The notes under the pieces: generated by a model
What the model was told of the DNA's origin: nothing
Databases searched by the model: none
Seen by the model: the letters and a program-made list of their open reading frames with translations, nothing else
Origin: PNAI01 sp964575715
GTDB lineage: Bacteria > Pseudomonadota > Alphaproteobacteria > Rhizobiales > Xanthobacteraceae
Direction of reading: 5' to 3'
Assembly (NCBI GenBank): GCA_964575715.1
Contig: CAZNSG010000097.1
Location: forward strand, 1 to 32,652
Length of the DNA stretch: 32,652 bases
In this document: piece by piece, positions 16,442 to 24,009 of the stretch
Numbering within the stretch: the first letter of the stretch is position 1
How the letters are laid out: each line of letters opens with the position of its first letter
Translations under genes and position numbers: made by a program

Positions 16442-16915
16442 ACGGAATTGCGCACAGTGATCCGGTCCTGTTCCCAGTACGGCCCAGGGATAAAAAGGTC
16501 GCTCTGAGACCGTTTCGAAAGGGTTAAGTGGCTGAAGTCGACGCAATTCCAGAAGGTTGCTGACACGACTCCCCGGGGTTGCCAGGTCGACCCCAAACAA
16601 CTGAAAGCAGCATATTCGCAAGACTAAGCGATTTGATCGTGGTAATTGGAGGGGACTGCAAATCCACTTCGAATCTGATATCGGTCGGCAACGTAGCGCA
16701 GTCTGGGCTTGTCCGATCACGTGTGATTGGCTCAAAGTATTGTTCGGGCCGCAGGCAACAGACTTGATGTTTCCCACGGTCGCATTTTTGTCGAACATTG
16801 GCTTCCGAATGCCGCAGTTACGACGCCCGCAATGGCAGCCGCACGGTCAACGGACCGGATGTGAAAATATATTTCGAATATTTCCCCAGATGTTCAAGTT
16901 ATTTCAGAGGACGGA
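16442..16915. other. 474-nt stretch without a convincing gene
   Basis: Between the terminator and the response regulator. The longest frame (minus, 16436-16798) has no domain and runs across the terminator. Short segments resemble pieces of tRNA (GTAGCGCAGTCTGG near 16691, GGACTGCAAATCC near 16653) but do not fold into a cloverleaf. The last 60 nt should contain the promoter of the response regulator; no clear hexamers were found. Confidence 0.4.
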
Positions 16916-17500
16916 ATGACAACCCACGCCATCAATCTCAAAGGGCTGGTGTTTCTTGTGGCCGATCCAAATCCTTATTTCTCCCGGATTGTCGTTGGCC
17001 TTCTCCGCAGCTTCGGCGCCACCCACGTGACCGAAGTCCGCAACTCTTTTGATGCCATCCAGATTCTCAATTCGCAAAAAATGGATATAGTGCTGTGCGA
17101 CGACATGCTGCCTCCGCACGGAGGTCTGCAGGTCACGCACGCAATCCGGCGTAAGGCGGACAACGAGAACCGCACTGTTCCGATCCTGATCATGGCAGGA
17201 GACCTGCGCGAATCGTTGATCAAGGTCGCACGTGATGCGGGAGCCAACTTGGTGATTGCGAAGCCATTATCACCCGCAACCCTCTATGATCGCTTGACCT
17301 GGATCGCAATTAATCCGCGTCAGTTTGTCGACACCGCGACTTATTACGGTCCTGACCGCCGGTTTAAGTTTGAACGTTATCCAGGCGGTGTCGGCCGTCG
17401 CAAGGGAGATCAGGTTCAGGTCGCCGAAGAAAGCGGCCCTGCCCTTGGGCAGGATGATATCAACAATCTCTTCAAGTCAGCGCGCATGGGACAAGATTGA
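16916..17500 (+). CDS. CheY-like response regulator with QDDINNLF tail
   Basis: Encodes 194 aa: a receiver domain (about residues 8-130) with acidic pocket D17, phospho-acceptor D62 in VLCDDMLPP and K116 in VIAKPLSP, followed by about 65 residues without a DNA-binding domain. The tail contains the TYYGPDRRF and RYPGGVGRRKGD stretches, seen in stand-alone alphaproteobacterial receivers, and ends with LGQDDINNLFKSA. This resembles the LSQDEIDALL docking motif at the N-terminus of FliM/FliN, to which CheY-P binds. The protein may therefore interact with a motor or another receiver, or bind itself; this is inference. The ribosome site AGAGG sits 5 nt before the ATG. No histidine kinase is nearby. 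Confidence 0.85.
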   Translation: MTTHAINLKGLVFLVADPNPYFSRIVVGLLRSFGATHVTEVRNSFDAIQILNSQKMDIVLCDDMLPPHGGLQVTHAIRRKADNENRTVPILIMAGDLRESLIKVARDAGANLVIAKPLSPATLYDRLTWIAINPRQFVDTATYYGPDRRFKFERYPGGVGRRKGDQVQVAEESGPALGQDDINNLFKSARMGQD

Positions 17501-17644
17501 TCTCCGGCAAGCGCGTTGCGGACCCCACATTTTCTTTGTGGACATTTATTTTTGAAAAATGCAACTTTGCGCATGCGGCGCATCGCACAAACAGACCCTA
17601 ATAGCTGCGAACCGCACAGTGGGTCGACAGGGGGACGATTCACA

Positions 17645-18685
17645 ATGACGTCTGCCGCCAAAATATTAATCTCGACTTCGCTCGTTTCTTGCCTCGTCTC
17701 TTCTCTCGCCTTGAATTTCGCCGCGCCTGTCCATGCCGCCGACCCTCCGCGCAAAATGCCAGCGAAGGCGCCCGCGGCCGTTGACCGCTGCGCCAAGGTC
17801 AAGCCGCTGTCCGGAACGCCGGAGGTTCCCGGCGGCGACATTTTCGGCTACACCAGCCCGACCGACATTGGCGATCCGTGCTCGTGGTCGTTCGCCTCGG
17901 AACACAGCGCGCGTGCGGGCAAGCGCGACGGCAGCTATTTCGCGCTCACCAGCAAGACGCAAGTGAGCTACACCTACTCGGATCGCCTTGCCTTTGCGAT
18001 CTCGCCGTTCACGACCGCTACGCGCTGGTCGAACGTCACCGCCGCGCAGGATGCGCTGGCCGGCGAGGGCGACGGCGTCATCGCCAGCGGTTACAATAAA
18101 TTCGCTTTCGACGGGCTCTCTGGCGAAGTCGCGTGGCGTCTGCTCGCCCGCTCGCGCGGCCAGCCGTTCGCGCTCACCATATCGGCGGAACCGCGCTGGT
18201 CGCGCGTCGACGGCCTGACCGGCTGGCGCGCCGAGGGCTACGGCACGGAGTTCAAACTGTTCATGGATGTCGCTCTCACCGAACGCCTGTTCGCGGCGAT
18301 GAATTTCAATTACGCGCTCGGCAAGCAGAAATTCGACATCCCCAACGCGCTCTGGGCGAATTCCTCGTCGACCAATGTTTCAGCCGCCCTGACGGCGCAG
18401 ATCCATGCCGCCGAAAAGAAATTCGTCGAAGGTGTTTTCCTCGGCGCCGAAGGCCGTTTGCTCTCCTCGTACAGCGGCCTTGGCCTCAACCAGAATGTCG
18501 GCAATGCCTTTTTTCTTGGGCCCACGTTTGCGCTCGCCTTCGAGGGCGGGCGCATGCTCAATCTCGTCTGGACGCCGCAGCTCACCGGCCGCGCTCGGCC
18601 TGCCAGCGCGCCGGGCGCGCTCGATCTCGACAACTACGAGCGGCACGAATTCCGCGTGAAGTTCTCAACGCCGCTCGGGCAGTGA
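17645..18685 (+). CDS. Exported, probable outer-membrane beta-barrel protein
   Basis: Encodes 346 aa from ATG 17645, preceded by GGGGGA; the frame is open further upstream without a good start. The N-terminus is a clear signal peptide (KILISTSLVSCLVSSLALNF) with likely cleavage after APVHA. The mature part is rich in alternating hydrophobic/aromatic strands (for example TQVSYTYSDRLAFAISPF and LFAAMNFNYALG), as in outer-membrane barrels, but it ends in ...FSTPLGQ rather than an aromatic residue. Two Cys in the N-terminal region (DRCAK and DPCSW) could pair. The family is not recognised with certainty. It lies 145 nt after the response regulator on the same strand and is followed by dispersed repeats. 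Confidence 0.72.
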   Translation: MTSAAKILISTSLVSCLVSSLALNFAAPVHAADPPRKMPAKAPAAVDRCAKVKPLSGTPEVPGGDIFGYTSPTDIGDPCSWSFASEHSARAGKRDGSYFALTSKTQVSYTYSDRLAFAISPFTTATRWSNVTAAQDALAGEGDGVIASGYNKFAFDGLSGEVAWRLLARSRGQPFALTISAEPRWSRVDGLTGWRAEGYGTEFKLFMDVALTERLFAAMNFNYALGKQKFDIPNALWANSSSTNVSAALTAQIHAAEKKFVEGVFLGAEGRLLSSYSGLGLNQNVGNAFFLGPTFALAFEGGRMLNLVWTPQLTGRARPASAPGALDLDNYERHEFRVKFSTPLGQ

Positions 18686-18709
18686 CGCGGCAGGTGGTGT
18701 AGGCCCTCG

Positions 18710-18886
18710 TGTCCCGGGCGCAGCGCAGCGCGAAACGTAGTGCAGCGGTGCGCTGCAGACCCGGGATCGTTGCAAACTCCGAGCTTGGAACGGTCCCGGA
18801 TCAGCGGTGCACCGTTTCGCGCCATAAGCGCGTTTACGCGCGTCTTCGACGCGCTATGGCGCTCACGCTGCACCGCATCCGGGACA
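18710..18886. repeat. Dispersed palindromic repeat with inserted hairpin module
   Basis: Bounded by TGTCCCGG (18710-18717) and CCGGGACA (18879-18886), with inner GC-rich dyads such as CAGCGGTGC. The 44-bp module at 18819-18862 sits inside. This is an intergenic rhizobial-type element; no gene lies in 18686-19193. Confidence 0.75.
18819..18862. repeat. 44-bp hairpin module, copy 2 (inverted)
   Basis: The reverse complement matches 8837-8880 at 43/44. It starts GCGCCATAAGCGCG and ends CGCGCTATGGCGC. The flanking repeat is a different family from that around copy 1. Confidence 0.8.
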
Positions 18887-18979
18887 CGTGATTCAAGCCT
18901 GAACGACCTCGCGAGACGATCTCCGCCTGCGCCCTTCGCGCCGATCATTGATCTCACACTGGCGAACGCGCAATTTTAA

Positions 18980-19002
18980 GTTGTATAATAATAATATACA
19001 AC
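18980..19002. promoter_or_regulatory. AT-rich perfect dyad upstream of the Crp-type gene
   Basis: GTTGTATA (18980-18987) and TATACAAC (18995-19002) are perfect 8-bp inverted repeats around ATAATAA. It lies 190 nt upstream of the Crp/Fnr-type start in a markedly AT-rich patch, so it is a plausible operator. The binding protein is unknown. Confidence 0.45.
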
Positions 19003-19193
19003 ATTTATTATAGAGATTTTGTTTCCATAAGATGGCGAATCAGCTTACTGACCGACTGTCAACGCTTCGTAGCCTGCTCATTTCGTATGCATTCCATGCA
19101 CATTTAATGCTGGCAGCGTGCCTATTGCATATGCAAATGGGTAGGTAGATTGATGCGCGTCAGCGTCCTTTCGGAGAAAATAGTTCTGCCCAG

Positions 19194-20009
19194 ATGACGC
19201 TGACAAGAACAAAACCGGCGAGCGGCAGCGCGCCAAATCTAATTAGCCGAACTCGGGCCTCCGAATCCATTAGTGTTCCTATTAACGGCACGGAAGCCGC
19301 GGGCGACTTTTTTGCGCGCTGGAGCGCCATGTGCAATGGCATCCGGGAGCCAGGTCAGGCCCGCCAAATTTCCGGCGAACCGCGGCTCAAATTTTTTGAA
19401 CGCGCGATCGATGCCCGGCGCGTCATCTTTCCCAGCGGCGAGCGTATCGCGGGCATTCCCGTCATCCGCAGCGGCTGGGCCGCGATGGTGTTGACCTTGC
19501 CGAACAACCGGCGGCAGATCGTCGCTCTGCTGCTGCCGGGCGATCTTGTCTCCGGCGGCTTGGTTTTCGAGGACAAGCTGGAAGTTTCGGTCGAAGCCAT
19601 CACCAATGTGACTTACCGCAGCTTTGACCGCGCCGAAATTCGCACCGCACTTTTCAGCAACTCGTACCTGCTTGAATCGATTCTGAAGATTTGGAGCGAG
19701 CAGAATTTGCGAGTCGTCCAACTGGCTGCCAGTCTCGGCCAATGCACCGCCGAGGAGCGCGTGGCGGGACTGCTGATGAAATTGCTGAAGCGGCTAACGG
19801 CACTTGGCATGGTGACGGATCACGCCTTTCATTTTCCGCTTCGGCAATCGCATATCGCTGAAATCACCGGACTTACGCCCGTCCATGTCGGCCGCGTTAT
19901 CAATATGCTGCGGCGGGAAGGCCTGATCGAGCTCAGCAATCGCACGCTCACGGTGCGAGATCCTGTGGCGCTCGCGCGCAGCAGCGTGCGTAGTAGACTT
20001 CATACATGA
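19194..20009 (+). CDS. Crp/Fnr-family transcriptional regulator
   Basis: Encodes 271 aa. A cyclic-nucleotide-binding-type beta-barrel (about residues 65-160; GERIAGIPVIRSGWAAMVL and RQIVALLLPGDLVSGG) is followed by the dimer helix and a winged HTH (about 195-260), with LRQSHIAEITGLTPVHVGRV as the helix-turn-helix. There is no N-terminal Cys cluster for an iron-sulfur centre, so it is not an Fnr-type oxygen sensor. The cAMP-contacting residues of Crp are not evident either, so the ligand is unknown. The N-terminal ~60 residues are extra and poorly conserved; internal Met codons at 46 and 97 exist, but only the former could be a start. It is the last gene inside the putative tRNA-Gly element. 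Confidence 0.87.
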   Translation: MTLTRTKPASGSAPNLISRTRASESISVPINGTEAAGDFFARWSAMCNGIREPGQARQISGEPRLKFFERAIDARRVIFPSGERIAGIPVIRSGWAAMVLTLPNNRRQIVALLLPGDLVSGGLVFEDKLEVSVEAITNVTYRSFDRAEIRTALFSNSYLLESILKIWSEQNLRVVQLAASLGQCTAEERVAGLLMKLLKRLTALGMVTDHAFHFPLRQSHIAEITGLTPVHVGRVINMLRREGLIELSNRTLTVRDPVALARSSVRSRLHT

Positions 20010-20092
20010 AAAGAAAAAGTAGACCACGGACACGGTCTTTGGGCATGCGTGACCTATCGGGCTGAGCTACCGATGGAATGGTGCGTGCGCAT

Positions 20093-20112
20093 TAGTCTCA
20101 TTTTAGTCTCTC
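20093..20112. repeat. Right arm-type repeat (TAGTCTC pair)
   Basis: Two TAGTCTC units 11 bp apart (20093 and 20104). The block is 19/20 identical and in the same orientation as 15257-15276. It lies 131 nt inside the right core. Confidence 0.65.
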
Positions 20113-20180
20113 AAATCACGCGCGTAGTGCCGCGCTTCAATGAGAAACCATGTGAGTCAAATGCGCTGAAAAAGCAACGT

Positions 20181-20217
20181 GCACATAGGTTTCGGTTCGC
20201 TATACGAAGCTATGTGC
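20181..20217. repeat. lox-like dyad near the right end of the element
   Basis: GCACATAG (20181-20188) and CTATGTGC (20210-20217) are perfect arms. TTCG/CGAA further in extends the symmetry with a one-base offset, leaving a spacer of about 10 nt. The layout resembles a tyrosine-recombinase site or a hairpin. It lies between the arm-type repeat and the right tRNA core. Confidence 0.45.
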
Positions 20218-20243
20218 AAAATAAAAAATGATCAATAAAACGA

Positions 20244-20280
20244 TTGGGAAGCTGCCGTTCTACCATTGAACAACGCCCGC
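20244..20280. repeat. attR-type core: displaced 5' half of tRNA-Gly
   Basis: A 37-bp copy of the first half of the tRNA-Gly gene, same orientation, 36/37 identical. It has no 3' half and cannot make a tRNA. It is the expected left-over of the original target gene. Confidence 0.8.
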
Positions 20281-20329
20281 GCGCGGCGAAGGATAGCGAA
20301 GCGACTCTAGAAGCGGCAAGGGCGTCGCT

Positions 20330-20543
20330 GTCCTCATCCTGAGGAGGCGGCCATAACAGGCGTAGCCTGCGAATACTTGGCTACGATGCCGCCGTCTCGA
20401 AGGATGAGGACGGATGCAAAAAATAACACCTCATCCTTCCCGCCTCCGCTCGCTGCGCGAGCTACGGCGGATTTGAGTCCGCCGAAGCGCGTGAGTGCGA
20501 AGGCGGACGAGACGCGCCTTTCATGCGCGCCTCAGGATGAGGT
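20330..20543. repeat. Two consecutive dispersed palindromic repeats
   Basis: The first is bounded by GTCCTCATCCT (20330-20340) and AGGATGAGGAC (20401-20411), the second by ACCTCATCC (20428-20436) and GGATGAGGT (20535-20543). Both are of the CCTCATCCTGAGG class that also occurs inside the MITE. They lie at the 3' end of dcd and may act in its transcript end. Confidence 0.75.
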
Positions 20544-20547
20544 GATT

Positions 20548-21747
20548 TCACCCCCGAAAATGCTTCGACAGTTTGAGCCCCTGGCCCTGATAATTCGAAG
20601 TCTTGCCCTCGCCGTAGAGCATATCCGGCGGCTCAGCGAGCGGCTCATAGTCGAGCCGCCCCACCGCCTGGCCGTGTTCGAGTACGAACGGCACTTCGTG
20701 GCTGCGCACTTCCAGCACCGCGCGTGCGCCGGGCCGCCCGTCCGCGGTCATGCCAAAGCCGGGATCGAAGAAGCCGGCATAGTGCACGCGGAATTCGCCC
20801 ATCATGGGGTCGATCGGCACCATTTCGGCGGCGAGGTCGGACGGAATGCTCACGCGCTCGCGCGAGGCAAGAATATAGAATTGATGCGGATCGAGAATGA
20901 GCTTGCGGTCGGCGCGCACGTGCATCGGCTCCCAGAAATCGCGCGCATCGTAGCGCCCGATTTCGTCGACATCGATCACGCCGGAATAGCGCTGCGCGCG
21001 ATAGCCGATCAGGCCGCTCTCCAGCTCGCCGCCGAGATCGACGCTCAGGATCAATCCATTGCGCAAATTAATATCGCCCTCGACCAGCGGCTGCTCGGCA
21101 TGGCGCTTTTGCAGATCGCGGTCGCTTAAGGAGAATTTACTGTTCTCGCTCTGCGCGGGATGCCGGCGGCGGAACCGCATCTGGTTCAGCCGCGAGCCCT
21201 TGCGCACGCGGATGGAAAAGCTGCACGGCGAAATCTCGGCATAGATTTTCCCTTCGTATTTGCCGTGCACGCTGTCGAACACATCGGCATGGTCGGCGAT
21301 CAGGCGGGTGAAAATATCGAGCCGCCCGGTCGAGCTTTTCGGATTGGCCAGGCCCGAGATGCTCTCCGGCAGATTGAGATGCTCCAGCAGCTCCACCACA
21401 TAGACGCAGCCTTTTTCCAGCACGGCGCCGTGCTCGATGTTGATCTCGTCGTACTTGAGCGCGTCGAGCTGTTGCTCGACCGTCTTGCCGCGGCCGGGCA
21501 GAAAACTCGCGCGCACGCGATAGGCCCGCGCGCCCAGGCGCAGATCGAGGCTCGCCGGCTGGATCTGCGATTCCTCGATGTCGGGCGCGGCTTGCACCAG
21601 CTTGCGATGCGCGATCAGCGCCTTGATGCGCTGGCACGGCAGCAGCCCGGATTTGCTTCCCAGATCGGCAAGCGGGCCGGTCGCTTCAAGAAAGGCCCCG
21701 GTATGGATGGGGGGTTTAAGCGTCCTTAGCGGCATGCGCGTACTCAT
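20548..21747 (-). CDS. dcd: 2'-deoxycytidine 5'-triphosphate deaminase, double-domain type
   Basis: Deaminates dCTP to dUTP for thymidylate synthesis. The 399-aa product is about twice the usual ~190-aa Dcd and is built of two dUTPase/dCTP-deaminase-like folds, as in the long alphaproteobacterial version. The first carries the signature NPKSSTGRLDIFTRLIADH (about residues 131-149). The second holds YILASRERVSIPSDLAAEMV and HYAGFFDPGFG. ATG 21747 was chosen (MSTRMPLRTL); the frame is open to 21819, but that stretch is a GC-rich repeat of tandem GGTGCCGGC units, probably leader. It is divergent from metZ. The cytosolic product probably assembles as a multimer. Confidence 0.92.
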   Translation of the reverse strand: MSTRMPLRTLKPPIHTGAFLEATGPLADLGSKSGLLPCQRIKALIAHRKLVQAAPDIEESQIQPASLDLRLGARAYRVRASFLPGRGKTVEQQLDALKYDEINIEHGAVLEKGCVYVVELLEHLNLPESISGLANPKSSTGRLDIFTRLIADHADVFDSVHGKYEGKIYAEISPCSFSIRVRKGSRLNQMRFRRRHPAQSENSKFSLSDRDLQKRHAEQPLVEGDINLRNGLILSVDLGGELESGLIGYRAQRYSGVIDVDEIGRYDARDFWEPMHVRADRKLILDPHQFYILASRERVSIPSDLAAEMVPIDPMMGEFRVHYAGFFDPGFGMTADGRPGARAVLEVRSHEVPFVLEHGQAVGRLDYEPLAEPPDMLYGEGKTSNYQGQGLKLSKHFRG

Positions 21748-21837
21748 GATGCTGCTCGGGTTGCGATGCGGGTGCCGGCGGTGCCGGCGGTGCCGCGCGG
21801 CACCGGCCTGGCCCGACATTATCGCCCGATCATGCGA

Positions 21838-21866
21838 TTGACGCCATCGCAGTTCCAGCTTAAGAA
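21838..21866 (+). promoter_or_regulatory. Predicted metZ promoter
   Basis: TTGACG (21838-21843), 17-nt spacer, TAAGAA (21861-21866). The start would fall at about 21873, just before the riboswitch. Confidence 0.6.
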
Positions 21867-21875
21867 TCCAATTAT

Positions 21876-21932
21876 CCCGTGGTCATTTGAGCCGGCCGGC
21901 TTGCAGCCACGTAAAACAAATTGCTAAAAGGC
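21876..21932 (+). ncRNA. SAM-II riboswitch (metZ leader)
   Basis: The sequence carries the conserved SAM-II blocks in order: CCGTGGTCATTTG, then CTTGCAGCCACGTAAAACA, then GCTAAAAGG. CGTGG (21878-21882) pairs with CCACG (21907-21911) as P1, and the 3' AAA/GG segment closes the pseudoknot. This class binds S-adenosylmethionine and turns down methionine-biosynthesis genes (metA, metZ, metX) in alphaproteobacteria. It lies 70 nt upstream of the metZ start, in the same orientation. Confidence 0.93.
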
Positions 21933-21953
21933 CGGGGACACGTGGACCCCGGC
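21931..21953 (+). promoter_or_regulatory. Hairpin of the SAM-II expression platform
   Basis: GCCGGGG (21931-21937) pairs with CCCCGGC (21947-21953). The first strand overlaps the end of the aptamer, and it can pair instead with CCCCTGGC near 21965, so mutually exclusive folds are possible. No long T-run follows directly, though CTTTTTG comes 25 nt later, so either attenuation or control near the AAAGGAGG ribosome site is possible. Confidence 0.55.
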
Positions 21954-22002
21954 ATTGGGATTTTCCCCTGGCCGGGCTTTTTGTTGGCCAAAGGAGGCCG
22001 TC

Positions 22003-23193
22003 ATGTCCGCGTCCGCGACCCACAAATACCGCCGCGAAACCCGCCTGGTGCAATCCGGCATCCTGCGCTCGCCATTCGGCGAGACCTCGGAGGCATTGTT
22101 CCTCACGCAAGGCTACGTCTACGAAAATTCCGCCCAGGCCGAGGCGCGCTTCAAGGGCGAAGACCCCGGCTACCAATATTCGCGCTTCGCCAATCCGACC
22201 GTGAGCATGTTCGAGCAGCGCATGGCCGCGTTCGAGGGCGCGCAAGCCGCGCGCGCGCTTGCCACCGGCATGGCGGCGGTCACCGTTTCGCTCCTCGGCC
22301 AGCTCAAGGCCGGCGACCATGTGGTGGCATCGAAAGCGATGTTCGGCTCCTGCCGCTACGTGGTCGAGGAATTTCTGCCGCGCTACGGCATCCCCTCGAC
22401 ACTGGTCAACGGCTGCGACCTTGACGAATGGAAAAACGCGGTGCGGCCGAACACCAAGACGTTCTTTCTGGAGTCGCCGACCAATCCGTCGCTCGAAGTC
22501 ATCGACATCGCGGCGGTAGCCAAGATCGCCCATGCCGCTGGCGCAACGCTGGTGGTCGACAACGTGTTCTCGACGCCGTTGTGGCAGAGCCCGCTCGAAC
22601 TCGGCGCCGACTGCGTGGTCTATTCCGCCACCAAGCACATCGACGGCCAGGGCCGTTGCCTCGGCGGTGTCGTGCTCGGCTCCGAGAAGTTCATCACGGA
22701 CAATATCCACACCCTGATCCGGCAGACCGGCCCGTCGATGTCGCCGTTCAACGCCTGGGTGCTGCTGAAAGGTCTGGAGACCTTGGCGGTGCGCGTGCGC
22801 CGGCAGACCGATACGGCCGCCAGTGTCGCGGTCGCGCTCGCCGAGCATCCGAAGATTTCGCGCCTGATCTACCCCGGCCGCCCCGACCACCCGCAAGCGG
22901 AAATCGTGGCCAAGCAGATGCGCGGCGGCTCGACGCTGGTCGCGTTCGAGGTCAAGGGCGGCAAGCGCGGGGCGTTCCGATTCCAGGACGCGCTCAAGCT
23001 GGTACGCATCTCCAACAACCTCGGCGACGCCAAGAGCCTGATTACGCATCCGGCCACAACGACACACCAGCGCCTCAACGCAGCGCAACGCGCCGAGATC
23101 GGTGTCACCGACGGACTGGTACGGCTTTCCGCCGGCTTAGAGCACCCCGACGATGTGGTCGAGGACGTGATGACGGCGCTCAAAGCGGTGTGA
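22003..23193 (+). CDS. metZ: O-succinylhomoserine sulfhydrylase
   Basis: PLP enzyme of the Cys/Met-metabolism family, 396 aa. It makes homocysteine from O-succinylhomoserine and sulfide in methionine synthesis. The PLP lysine is K211 in YSATKHIDGQG, with D186 in LVVDNVFSTP and the GYQYSRFANPT entry motif. Length and motifs are typical of MetZ rather than MetB/MetC, and HIDGQGRCLGG is characteristic. ATG 22003 is set by a perfect AAAGGAGG six nt upstream; the earlier in-frame ATG at 21955 lies in the leader hairpin. Expression is expected to fall when SAM is abundant, through the SAM-II riboswitch. The 3' end is 6 nt from the convergent SGNH gene. Confidence 0.95.
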   Translation: MSASATHKYRRETRLVQSGILRSPFGETSEALFLTQGYVYENSAQAEARFKGEDPGYQYSRFANPTVSMFEQRMAAFEGAQAARALATGMAAVTVSLLGQLKAGDHVVASKAMFGSCRYVVEEFLPRYGIPSTLVNGCDLDEWKNAVRPNTKTFFLESPTNPSLEVIDIAAVAKIAHAAGATLVVDNVFSTPLWQSPLELGADCVVYSATKHIDGQGRCLGGVVLGSEKFITDNIHTLIRQTGPSMSPFNAWVLLKGLETLAVRVRRQTDTAASVAVALAEHPKISRLIYPGRPDHPQAEIVAKQMRGGSTLVAFEVKGGKRGAFRFQDALKLVRISNNLGDAKSLITHPATTTHQRLNAAQRAEIGVTDGLVRLSAGLEHPDDVVEDVMTALKAV

Positions 23194-23199
23194 GGATAA

Positions 23200-24009
23200 T
23201 TAGTTTCGCGATGGTGTGGTCTTCGCGGTCTGGGCCGGGCGGGTAGCGGCCTCAGCGATCGCACCCGCGAGCAGCTTGGCGATGCAGGCGTAGCTCCAGT
23301 CGTTCATGTGGAGCTCGTCGGGCGACAGAAATTCGCCAAACGGCATGCCTTGGTCCACGCGCCAGTGCCGCATCACGGCAAACCGATCGAACAAGTTGAC
23401 GTTGCCATTGTTCGCGGCCGCGACGATGACCTGGTTCATGTGATCGATTTCAGCCTTGGCAATCACCCGGGGGGCATATTGCGGATTGATCAAGATCACG
23501 TCGGTCTTTATTGCTTTAAGTCTGGTCACGGCTTGGTTGATCAACGCGGCGGCTTCGGTGAGGGTGCGATCGCGCAGCAATGAATTGGTACCGAGCTGCC
23601 AGAGCACGAGATCGGGCTTGTCCGCGGACACGCTCTCCTCGAACCGCGCGAGGAGATCGCGCACTTCCGTGCCGTTGACGCCATGATTGATCATTGTGAA
23701 CGTGCGCGCGGGAAACCGCGCCTTGAGTTCCACCGCAAGACGGCTCGGATAGGATGCGGCCGGCGAACTCGCGCCCGCCCCGGCGGTCGAGGATGAGCCG
23801 ATGGCAACGATGGTGAGCGGTCTGCCGGAGGCGAGTTGACGCGCGGTGCGGCTAAGCGGCCGGACGAAACGCATGAGGTCGGCGGGCGCGCTGCAGGCGG
23901 CCGAACGCGCGGAACCCTGTGCGTGCGCCGGGACCGATGCCGCTGTTGCCGCGATCGCGGCCAGAGTCAATGCCGTGAATAAACGAAAATCCGCCCGCTG
24001 CACCCTCAT
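23200..24009 (-). CDS. Exported SGNH/GDSL hydrolase, catalytic residues intact
   Basis: Periplasmic esterase/deacylase-type protein of 269 aa. The signal peptide ALTLAAIAATAASVPAHA ends at about residue 30. All SGNH blocks are present: S73 in AIGSSSTAG (block I), G110 in NHGVNG (II), N142 in QLGTNS (III) and D231/H234 in SPDELHMND (V). It is the third gene of an opgC-SGNH-SGNH run; its ATG overlaps the stop of the second gene by four bases (ATGA). It is likely to act on an O-acyl group, for example on periplasmic glucans modified by the OpgC homologue, but the substrate is inferred from the operon only. Confidence 0.88.
   Translation of the reverse strand: MRVQRADFRLFTALTLAAIAATAASVPAHAQGSARSAACSAPADLMRFVRPLSRTARQLASGRPLTIVAIGSSSTAGAGASSPAASYPSRLAVELKARFPARTFTMINHGVNGTEVRDLLARFEESVSADKPDLVLWQLGTNSLLRDRTLTEAAALINQAVTRLKAIKTDVILINPQYAPRVIAKAEIDHMNQVIVAAANNGNVNLFDRFAVMRHWRVDQGMPFGEFLSPDELHMNDWSYACIAKLLAGAIAEAATRPAQTAKTTPSRN

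Larger units (their letters stand above)
15177..20280. mobile_element. Candidate 5.1-kb integrated element in tRNA-Gly
   Basis: Bounded by the direct repeat of the tRNA 5' half. A tyrosine integrase lies about 200 nt inside the left end, and a matching pair of 20-bp repeats lies inside both ends (15257-15276 and 20093-20112). Contents: integrase, IS3 and DUF3768 relics, a CheY-like regulator, an outer-membrane-type protein and a Crp/Fnr regulator. The dispersed repeats within it and the mutated right core suggest it is old. It could also be two nested insertions, or the right-hand genes could be native and the repeat a relic of a different event. Confidence 0.65.

Noticed and set aside
16650..16705. 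tRNA-like strings (GGACTGCAAATCC, TTCGAATC, GTAGCGCAGTCTGG)
   Set aside because: The pieces are in the wrong order and spacing for one cloverleaf; acceptor stems cannot be formed.
16436..16798. 120-codon minus-strand frame
   Set aside because: No recognisable domain, overlaps a clear terminator stem, and has no ribosome site.
21883..23088. 401-codon minus-strand frame
   Set aside because: Antisense to metZ and its riboswitch.
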